This document shows, in pieces, positions 8,392-15,004 of a DNA stretch of 50,953 nucleotides. Position 1 is the first letter of the stretch; each line of letters opens with the position of its first letter. A program made the translations under genes and the position numbers. Origin of the DNA: GCA-003244245 sp036266995 (GTDB lineage: Bacteria; Actinomycetota; Actinomycetes; Mycobacteriales; Pseudonocardiaceae); NCBI GenBank assembly GCA_036266995.1, contig DATAWX010000185.1, positions 1-50,953 on the forward strand. The letters run 5' to 3'. The notes under the pieces were generated by a model. It saw only the letters and a program-made list of their open reading frames with translations, did not search any database and was not told the origin of the DNA.

Positions 8392-9725
8392 GAGGTAGCG
8401 CCTTGTGGGTCGGGCAGCGGGGTGAGGTTGAGGGTGGCCTGCACGGTCCATCCTCCACTGGGCTGTGGTCCCGCGTGGACGGTCCCGCCATAGAGGGCTG
8501 CCCGTTCTGTCATGCCGACGAGGCCGTGTCCTTCCTCGTTGGGCGGCTCGGGCTGCCCGGTGCCGCGGGATGGGCCGGTGTCCTGGACGTGGATGCGCAG
8601 TTCGGTTCCCGCAACGGTCAGCGCGAGGTGGGCCTCGGTGTCCGCGCCGGCGTGCTTAAGGGTGTTGGTGAGCGCTTCTTGGACGATGCGGTAGACGGTC
8701 AGCTGGACACCGCGGTCCAGGGCGTCGACGTCGCCGGTGGTGCGGTAGAGGATCTGCGGTCCGGCGGCACGGATGCGGGTGCACAGTGCGGCGATGTCGG
8801 CGATGCCGGGTTGGGGGCTGAGCTGTGGGGTGTCGGCTTGCTCGCGCAGTACGCCGAGCATGCGGCGCAGCTCGCCCAGGGCCTGGCGGCCGGTTTCGGC
8901 GATGAGCCCGAGCGCTTCCTTGCCCCGCGGGGGGGTGACGTCGGCCGCGTATCTGCCGGCGTCGGCGAGGGTGATCATGACGGAGAGATGGTGGCCGACG
9001 ATGTCGTGCATCTCGCGGGCCACGCGGGTGCGCTCGGTGGCTGCGGTCAGCTTGGTGCGCTGGTCGCGTTCGATCTCCAGGCGGGTCGCGCGGTCGCGCA
9101 GGCCGGCGAGCTGGACGCGTCGGATCCGCACCGCCAAGCCCAGGGCGACGGCTGCGGTCGGGGTGCTGAACAGGAAGAACAGGGCGTCCCAGACGGACAC
9201 CGCAGCGGAGATACGCACGGCGACCAGGGCCAGTGCCCCGGCCATGACTGTGCAGGCCCAGGGCAGATGCCGCAGGCGTCCGTGCAGCGCCAGGCTGTAC
9301 AGGGCGATGAGCAGGGCGATGTCGGCGCGCAGCCACGCGCCCAGGGACCACTGGACCAGCAAGACGGTCGCGATGGCGGTGAACGCGGCAGCGGGTGTCC
9401 TGCGCCGCCCCAGCAGTGGCAGCACCAGTCCGGCCTGCAGCGCCAGCATGCCGGCCACGGGCAGGCGGGTGAGCGTGACGCCGTGGCCGAGGGGCCGGCT
9501 ACCTCCGTGCATCAGGTCCGGCACGCAGAACAGCAGGAACACGGCGACCACCACTGCGGTGTCCAGCGCCCAGCGGTGGTCGCGGTCCACTGTGCGCAGG
9601 CGTTGGCCGGCGCGGCCCAACTGGGCGACCAGCGGGTGTCCGCCCCACAGGGGATCGGGCTCGGCCGGCGTCAGGTGAGGTGGCGTCCACGCGCTGGAGG
9701 TGTGGTCGGTGGTCACGGGAGTCAC
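8388..9725 (-). CDS. Sensor histidine kinase (HisKA_3 type)
   Basis: A 445-residue protein. The N-terminal half holds several hydrophobic spans (VVVAVFLLFCVPDLM, ALQAGLVLPLLG, ALIALYSLAL and others), followed by a coiled linker (RRVQLAGLRDRATRLEIERD). The dimerisation/phosphoacceptor helix is REMHDIVGHHLSVMITLADA (His near residue 237). The HATPase part has the N-box-like VQEALTNTLKHA and the G-box GHGLVGMTERA. This is the NarL-type two-component kinase class that pairs with LuxR-type regulators. The first GTG (9725) lies very close to AGGACAGG; a second GTG three codons in (9716) has more normal spacing and may be the true start. Confidence 0.92.
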   Translation of the reverse strand: MTPVTTDHTSSAWTPPHLTPAEPDPLWGGHPLVAQLGRAGQRLRTVDRDHRWALDTAVVVAVFLLFCVPDLMHGGSRPLGHGVTLTRLPVAGMLALQAGLVLPLLGRRRTPAAAFTAIATVLLVQWSLGAWLRADIALLIALYSLALHGRLRHLPWACTVMAGALALVAVRISAAVSVWDALFFLFSTPTAAVALGLAVRIRRVQLAGLRDRATRLEIERDQRTKLTAATERTRVAREMHDIVGHHLSVMITLADAGRYAADVTPPRGKEALGLIAETGRQALGELRRMLGVLREQADTPQLSPQPGIADIAALCTRIRAAGPQILYRTTGDVDALDRGVQLTVYRIVQEALTNTLKHAGADTEAHLALTVAGTELRIHVQDTGPSRGTGQPEPPNEEGHGLVGMTERAALYGGTVHAGPQPSGGWTVQATLNLTPLPDPQGATS

Positions 9726-9770
9726 CTGTCCTTGGTGGGTGGGGGACAGAGTGTGGCGCGGGGACGGGTG

Positions 9771-10634
9771 TCAGGCGTCGGTGTGCACCAGCCGGTAGGC
9801 CGCGCCCGCCAGGGCCAGGACGGTCCAGCCGAGGAAGACCGCGAGTCCGGCGATGGGCGTCAGGGTGTTCGCGGCGTGGTGCAGGGCGAACATCGACTCG
9901 CCCGCGTTGCTGGGCAGATACGGCCCGATGTCGTTCTGCCAGGCGCTGGGCAGCAGCGAGATCAGACCCGGGACCAGCATCAGCGCCCCGACCAGGACCG
10001 AGATGCCACCCGCCACCGAACGCAGCAGGGCACCCAGGGCGGTGCCGATCACGCCGACCAGGCCGAGGTAGAGACCCGCGCCCAGCAGGCTGCGCAGCAC
10101 CCCCGCGTCTCCGAGCGTCAGCGCCGCGGGGGTCCCCGCGACGACGCCGCTGGCGAACAGGAACGTGATGACCGCCCCGGCCGTGCCCACCACCAGCGCG
10201 ACCACGCCGAACACCGCCGACTTCGACCACAGCACCGGCAGGCGGCGCGGGACCGCGGCCAGGGTGGAGCGGATCATGCCGGTGGAGTACTCGCCAGCAG
10301 TGACCAGCACGCCCAGCACACCCAGCGCAAGCTGAGCGAAGTTCGTGCCGAACAACGACAGGCTCACCGCCGTGGCCTTGGCGAAGTCCGCGTCGATGTG
10401 CTGCCCAGAGCTGATCCTGGACTTGTACTGTACCGCGGCGATAAGCCCGAAGGCCACCATAAACAGCAGACCCAAACCGAGAGTGATCCAGGTAGAGCGC
10501 AAAGACCACAGCTTGGCCCACTCCGAGCGCAGCACCCGCTGCCCGGTCACCCGGTAGGGCGGTCGGGCAGCCTGGGCAGGGGCGACCTGGGCAGGGGCGG
10601 TCGGGGAGGCGTGGGTCGCAGTGATAGTGGTCAT
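9771..10634 (-). CDS. ABC-2 type transporter permease
   Basis: A 287-residue protein. A short hydrophilic Ala/Pro-rich N-terminus is followed by RSEWAKLWSLRSTWITLGLGL, typical of the first span of bacitracin-type ABC-2 permeases, then about five more hydrophobic spans. The sequence AGEYSTGMIRSTLAAVPRR is a family hallmark (EYxxGTIRxTL-like loop). The ATG overlaps the stop of the ATPase gene as ATGA, so the two are translationally coupled. About 45 bases separate it from the kinase gene. Related systems export antibiotics or lipids or give self-protection; the substrate here is unknown. Confidence 0.9.
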   Translation of the reverse strand: MTTITATHASPTAPAQVAPAQAARPPYRVTGQRVLRSEWAKLWSLRSTWITLGLGLLFMVAFGLIAAVQYKSRISSGQHIDADFAKATAVSLSLFGTNFAQLALGVLGVLVTAGEYSTGMIRSTLAAVPRRLPVLWSKSAVFGVVALVVGTAGAVITFLFASGVVAGTPAALTLGDAGVLRSLLGAGLYLGLVGVIGTALGALLRSVAGGISVLVGALMLVPGLISLLPSAWQNDIGPYLPSNAGESMFALHHAANTLTPIAGLAVFLGWTVLALAGAAYRLVHTDA

Positions 10635-11569
10635 GCCGCCCTCCCGGGGGCCTGGATGCCGGTGGTGGAGCTGTGGTACTCCACGGCATCTCGGGTCAGG
10701 TCCATGAACGCCTCTTCCAGGGAGATGGACTTGGCGCTGAGTTCGAACAACGCGATGCCGTGCTGGGCGGCCGCAAGTCCGATCGAGCGCAAAGACATGC
10801 CGGTCACCAGCAGCTCGTTGGAGTGGGGCCGTCCGGAGATCTCCACGCCGGACCCGGCCAGCACCTCGCGCAGGCGGGCCGGGTCGGCGGTGATCACCTT
10901 CACACTGTCACCGCCGGCCTGGCGGATCAGGTCCGCCACGGTGGTGTCGGCCAGCAGGCGTCCGCGTCCGACGATGATGAGGTGGTCGGCGACCAGGGCC
11001 ATCTCGCTCATCAGGTGCGAGGACACGAAGACCGTGCGCCCCTCGGCGGCAAGACCGGTGAGCAGGTTGCGGATCCACAGCACACCCTCGGGGTCCAGTC
11101 CGTTGACCGGCTCGTCGAGCATCACCGTGGCTGGGTCCGCCAGCAGCGCCGCCGCGATGCCCAGGCGCTGGCCCATCCCCAGGGAGAAGGCCCCCGCGCG
11201 GTTGTTCGCCACGGACTGCAGGCCGGTCAGCTCGATCACCTCAGTCACCCGGCGACGCGAGATGCCGTGGGTGTACGCCTGCGCCATCAGGTGGTTGAAG
11301 GCCGAGCGGCCGGGGTGGATCGACTTGGCTTCCAGCAGCGCGCCGACTTCCTGCAGCGGCGCGCTGTGCTGGGCGTAGCGGCGACCGTTGACGCTGACTG
11401 AGCCGCTGGTCGGGGCATCCAGGCCGACGATCATGCGCATCGTGGTGGACTTGCCCGCGCCGTTGGGTCCCAGGAAGCCGGTGACGGCGCCCGGCTGGAC
11501 GACGAAGTCCAGGTGGTCGACCGCCGTCTTCTCCCCGTACCGCTTGGTCAGTTGACGTGCCTCGATCAT
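10631..11569 (-). CDS. ABC transporter ATP-binding protein (bacitracin-exporter type)
   Basis: A 312-residue protein from the ATG at 11569, preceded by GAGGAAA; the frame stays open to 11617 but that extension lacks a ribosome site. Walker A is GPNGAGKST (34-42), the signature is SLGMGQRLGIA, typical of BcrA-like ATPases, and Walker B is ATVMLDEP followed by NGLDPEG. The switch His lies in FVSSHLMSEM. The C-terminal 90 residues are the family's extra domain ending in SLEEAFMDLTRD. First gene of the operon ATPase, permease, kinase, regulator. Confidence 0.93.
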   Translation of the reverse strand: MIEARQLTKRYGEKTAVDHLDFVVQPGAVTGFLGPNGAGKSTTMRMIVGLDAPTSGSVSVNGRRYAQHSAPLQEVGALLEAKSIHPGRSAFNHLMAQAYTHGISRRRVTEVIELTGLQSVANNRAGAFSLGMGQRLGIAAALLADPATVMLDEPVNGLDPEGVLWIRNLLTGLAAEGRTVFVSSHLMSEMALVADHLIIVGRGRLLADTTVADLIRQAGGDSVKVITADPARLREVLAGSGVEISGRPHSNELLVTGMSLRSIGLAAAQHGIALFELSAKSISLEEAFMDLTRDAVEYHSSTTGIQAPGRAA

Positions 11570-11649
11570 CGTTGTTTCCTCGCATCCGGGCGCCGGACCG
11601 TCCCGGGCGGCCTTCATTTACAACGCTAGAATCCGGCCCCCGGCGATCG

Positions 11650-11695
11650 GTGGTACCAGGGAATGAACTGCGACGGGTGCGTGGTACCGCGGTAC
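11650..11695. promoter_or_regulatory. Two GGTACC-centred palindromes between divergent genes
   Basis: The intergenic region between the ABC/two-component operon and the PfkB gene contains TGGTACCA (11651-11658) and GTACCGCGGTAC (11684-11695), both perfect palindromes. The direct repeat GTGGTACC starts about 31 bases apart, near three helical turns. This looks like a dimeric regulator site, possibly for the LuxR-type regulator; the assignment is a guess. Confidence 0.35.
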
Positions 11696-11732
11696 GACAC
11701 AACGCGCCCCGGTCCGGGGAGGGCGTCCGACA

Positions 11733-12656
11733 GTGAACATTGCGTCACAAGGTCGCGAGGTGCTCGTCGTTGGCGCCTACTTCGCCGATCTGATCTTTCG
11801 AGATCTATCCCGGCCTGTCCTGACCGGCACCGAGGTCTTTGCCGGGGGGTTCAGTCTGCTACCCGGCGGGGCCTTCACCCTGGCGATGGCCATGCGCCGC
11901 CTGGGGCACGATGTCGTGTGGGCCACCGACTTCGGCAATGATTTGTTCAGCCAGCAGGTCCTGTCTGTTGCCCGCGTAGAGGGTCTCGACGAGACCGGCT
12001 TTCGCCATCATTCAATCCCCTTGCGCAGCGTCACGGTGGCCCTGTCGTTTCCCGGTGACCGGGCCATGGTCAGCTATCAGGACCCGGTCAGCCCGCAGTC
12101 GCTCGCCGCGCTGCTGCACGAACACCGCCCCCGGGTACTGATACTGCCTAAGCTTCAGTATGGCGCGGCCGTGCAGGCTGCCCTGCGGGTCGCGCGCCAA
12201 CTCGGGACCCAGGTGTTCATGGACTGCCAGGACGTCCCCGCCACCCTCGACACCCCCACGGTGCGCGAGGTCCTCGCCCAGGTCGACGTCTTCGCCCCCA
12301 ACACCGACGAAGCGCTGCGGCTGACCGGAACCAGCACTGTCGACGACGCCCTGGAGGTGCTTGCCGGCCTGGTGGACACCGTGGTCGTCAAACGCGGCGG
12401 CGCCGGAGCCGCCGCAGTCCAGGGCGGGAAGCGGTATGACATCCCCGCCGTCCCGGTCGAGGTCCTGGATACCACCGGCGCCGGTGACTGCTTCAATGCC
12501 GGCTTCGTGCACGCGCACCTCACCGGGCAGCAGCTTTCCCACTGCCTTTATGCCGCCGTCGCCTGTGGCGCCGCGGCGAACACCGGCCCCGGCTCCAGCG
12601 CCGCACCCGACCTGGCGGGGCTGCAGCACTGGCTGTCCCGTGTTCCTCACCCATGA
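11733..12656 (+). CDS. PfkB-family carbohydrate kinase
   Basis: A 307-residue protein from a GTG with GGGGAGGG nine bases upstream. It has the ribokinase-fold opening VLVVGAYFADLIF, the di-glycine region LLPGGAFTLAMAMRRLGHDV, and the catalytic anion-hole/base motif DTTGAGDCFNAGF (about 245-257). The phosphorylated sugar or sugar-like substrate cannot be told. It lies immediately upstream of, and on the same strand as, the HAD-GT20 fusion gene. A short hairpin (CCGTCC-GCT-GGACGG, 12657-12671) and a separate promoter follow, so the two may be transcribed separately despite a likely functional link. Confidence 0.88.
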   Translation: MNIASQGREVLVVGAYFADLIFRDLSRPVLTGTEVFAGGFSLLPGGAFTLAMAMRRLGHDVVWATDFGNDLFSQQVLSVARVEGLDETGFRHHSIPLRSVTVALSFPGDRAMVSYQDPVSPQSLAALLHEHRPRVLILPKLQYGAAVQAALRVARQLGTQVFMDCQDVPATLDTPTVREVLAQVDVFAPNTDEALRLTGTSTVDDALEVLAGLVDTVVVKRGGAGAAAVQGGKRYDIPAVPVEVLDTTGAGDCFNAGFVHAHLTGQQLSHCLYAAVACGAAANTGPGSSAAPDLAGLQHWLSRVPHP

Positions 12657-12671
12657 CCGTCCGCTGGACGG
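12657..12671 (+). terminator. Short hairpin directly behind the PfkB gene
   Basis: CCGTCC and GGACGG form a perfect 6-bp stem with a 3-base loop immediately after the stop codon. There is no T-run, so termination strength is uncertain. Confidence 0.35.
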
Positions 12672-12739
12672 ACACCCGGCAACGCGGGCGAGGGTCCCGA
12701 CCATTTGCACACAGTGGGAACTGCGTTTCGCACAGTTAG

Positions 12740-12768
12740 TTGTTCAGGTAACGTTCCGTTGATATTAA
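12740..12768 (+). promoter_or_regulatory. Candidate sigma-70-type promoter for the HAD-GT20 gene
   Basis: TTGTTC (12740-12745) and TATTAA (12763-12768) are separated by exactly 17 bases in a locally AT-richer stretch. The ATG follows 50 bases downstream at 12818. This suggests the compatible-solute gene has its own promoter. Confidence 0.5.
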
Positions 12769-12817
12769 TCCGAGCGTCCGGGCACACGGCAGCCCCGCGC
12801 CGCCGGAGGGGCGGTGC

Positions 12818-15004
12818 ATGAAAATCCTGGTCGCCGACCTGGACGGCACTCTCCTGGACGGCGATGCGGCCGACCGGTGCCAGCTGCATGCTGCTCTGAG
12901 TCGCCATCCCGAGGTGACGGTGGTCTTCGCGACCGGCCGCGGTCTGCCCTCGGTACGCGAGGCGCTACGAGACCCGCTGCTGCCGCAGCCGCGTTGGATC
13001 ATCGCCGACGTCGGGGCGAGTGTGATCGATGGAGTGGACCTGACCCCGATCGAAGCGCTGCAGGACCAGCTGCGGGCCGGCTGGCCCGGTGCGGAGCGGG
13101 TGCGCGCCGCGTTACGTCGTTTCCCCGCGTTGACCTATCAAGACGGTGTGGCGCAGAACGGCCGTTGCTCGTTCTACCTGCGCCCCGAGCAGTTGACGTC
13201 GGAGATCACCGACGCAGTGCAGGCGTTGGGTTGCACGTGGCTGTACTCGGCGGACCGCTACTTCGACGTGCTGCCACCGCGTGTGTGCAAGGGCAGCGCC
13301 CTGTCAGCCCTGGCCCGCGAGTACCACTGGTCGATGGCCTCGATCCTGGTCGCCGGCGACTCCCTCAACGACCTGTCACTGTTCCAGCTCGGCGCGCACG
13401 GCGTGATCGTCGGCAACGCCGAGCCCGCCCTGCTCGCCGCGGTAGCCGCGAGCGACACCGTGCACCGACCCGACCAAACGGGCGCCGCCGGTGTCCTGTC
13501 CGCCCTTCAAGACCTGGGCTGGGTGCAACGCGACTACCCGCTCGTGGTCGGCTACCATCGCCCACCGGTGAGCTTGACCCCCGGCGGGTGGCAGCCGCCG
13601 TCAAGCCCCAACGGCGTCCTACCCACTCTGCGCAGCCTGTTCACCGGAAACCTACAAGCCATCTGGGTAACCGCCGCGGTCCTTGAGCACGACGCACCCG
13701 CGGCCTGCCTCCACGGGCACAACACCGGGCTGCCACTGTCTTTCCTGCCGCTGAGCCCCACCGAGTGGGCCGGGTACTTCCACCAGGCCTGCAAGGAGGC
13801 GCTGTGGCCAGTGCTGATGTCCCAACCCCAGCGCCTGCGCTTCGAGTCGGCCGCTTGGGCGCACTACCGCGCGGTGAACGCACGCTTCGCCGACCACATC
13901 AGCACCCTGGCCGCACCGGGCGCAACCGTCTGGCTGCACGACTACAACCTGTGGCTCGTGCCCGGCCTGCTTCGCCCGAGCCGCCCCGACCTGCGGCTGG
14001 GTATGTTCCACCACACGCCCTTCCCGGCGCCGGACATCTTCGCCGCGCTGCCCACCGCCCCGGAGCTCCGCGCCTCCCTGGGCTGCCTGGACTGGGCCGG
14101 ATTCCACACCGAGGCCTTCGCCGAGCACTTCCGGCAGGCCCTGGCCGGCGTCCCCCGACTGCCACGCCTGGGAGTGCATCCGCTGGGCATCGACCGTGAC
14201 GCCATCGAAGCACTGGCTCGCACCCGCAAGCCCCACAACCGACCGGCCAGCGGACCCCTGGTGCTCTCCGTCGAACGCCTGGACTACATCAAGGCTCCGG
14301 TGCAGAAGGTCGAGGCCATCGCGGCGCTACTCGCCCGCTGCCCCGAACTGCGTGGACACCTGCAGTTCCGGCTGGTGTGCCCACCCCCCGAATCCGGCAT
14401 CACTGCCTACGACGCGACACGCCACACACTCGAACGCCGCATCACCGAGGTCAACCACTCCTGGAGCACCAGCAGCTGGCAGCCCATCGACTACCTACCC
14501 CGCAGCCTGCCCTTCGCTGAGGTGATCGACCACTACCTCGCCGCCGACGTGTTCTGGGTGACCTCCTTGCAGGACGGCATGAACCTGACCGCGAAGGAGT
14601 TCATCACCGCCCAGGCAGCCGCCGGCCTGTCCGGCGTGCTGGTGCTCTCCCAGCACACCGGCGCCGCCGACCAACTCCGCACCGCAGCACTGCTCACCGA
14701 CCCCCACTCACCCGCAAACCTCGTCGACACCCTGCAGCAGGCCCTGGCGCTTGCCCCCGCTGAACGACGCACGCGTCTAGAACACCTCGCTGACCTCCTC
14801 GGACACCGCCACCCCTCGGACTGGGCCGCCCAGATCATCACCGCTATCAACGCAACGGTGCCTTATGACACCTTGGTCGATGACTCGTCCTCCGTAGGTC
14901 CTGGGATCGTGTCGATCCCCTCCATCTCCTTGGTGAATTCGATCGCCTCGTCGTCCATGATCGCGCGCGGGACTGGTGAGTTAGCCGCTAGGACGGTGAC
15001 CTAA
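12818..15004 (+). CDS. Bifunctional glucosylglycerol-phosphate phosphatase/synthase-like protein (HAD-GT20 fusion)
   Basis: A 728-residue protein with GGAGG upstream of the ATG. The N-terminal HAD phosphatase (1 to about 235) has VADLDGTLLDG with the nucleophile and acid Asp at 7 and 9, and GDSLNDLSLF near 180. The C-terminal GT20 domain (about 245-690) carries segments typical of glucosylglycerol-phosphate synthase rather than OtsA: YHRPP then SSPNGVLPTLRSLF, HDYNLWLVPG (about 374), FHHTPFP (about 398), ERLDYIK (about 486) and DGMNLTAKEF (about 586). By family knowledge, GgpS joins ADP-glucose and glycerol 3-phosphate and the phosphatase releases glucosylglycerol, an osmolyte. The HAD-then-GT20 order matches the bifunctional GgpPS proteins described in proteobacteria. 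Trehalose-phosphate synthase activity remains an alternative. The 3' end overlaps the convergent GH15 gene by 24 bases. Confidence 0.8.
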   Translation: MKILVADLDGTLLDGDAADRCQLHAALSRHPEVTVVFATGRGLPSVREALRDPLLPQPRWIIADVGASVIDGVDLTPIEALQDQLRAGWPGAERVRAALRRFPALTYQDGVAQNGRCSFYLRPEQLTSEITDAVQALGCTWLYSADRYFDVLPPRVCKGSALSALAREYHWSMASILVAGDSLNDLSLFQLGAHGVIVGNAEPALLAAVAASDTVHRPDQTGAAGVLSALQDLGWVQRDYPLVVGYHRPPVSLTPGGWQPPSSPNGVLPTLRSLFTGNLQAIWVTAAVLEHDAPAACLHGHNTGLPLSFLPLSPTEWAGYFHQACKEALWPVLMSQPQRLRFESAAWAHYRAVNARFADHISTLAAPGATVWLHDYNLWLVPGLLRPSRPDLRLGMFHHTPFPAPDIFAALPTAPELRASLGCLDWAGFHTEAFAEHFRQALAGVPRLPRLGVHPLGIDRDAIEALARTRKPHNRPASGPLVLSVERLDYIKAPVQKVEAIAALLARCPELRGHLQFRLVCPPPESGITAYDATRHTLERRITEVNHSWSTSSWQPIDYLPRSLPFAEVIDHYLAADVFWVTSLQDGMNLTAKEFITAQAAAGLSGVLVLSQHTGAADQLRTAALLTDPHSPANLVDTLQQALALAPAERRTRLEHLADLLGHRHPSDWAAQIITAINATVPYDTLVDDSSSVGPGIVSIPSISLVNSIASSSMIARGTGELAARTVT

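Noticed and set aside
9499..10689. A 396-codon minus-strand frame overlapping the ABC permease gene in another frame.
   Set aside because: Gly/Arg/His-rich shadow of the permease; no membrane or domain pattern.
8403..11378. A 991-codon open frame on the plus strand opposite the kinase and ABC genes.
   Set aside because: It is antisense to three well-supported genes, is extremely rich in Gly, Gln, Arg and His, and shows no domain. Long shadow frames are common in GC-rich DNA.
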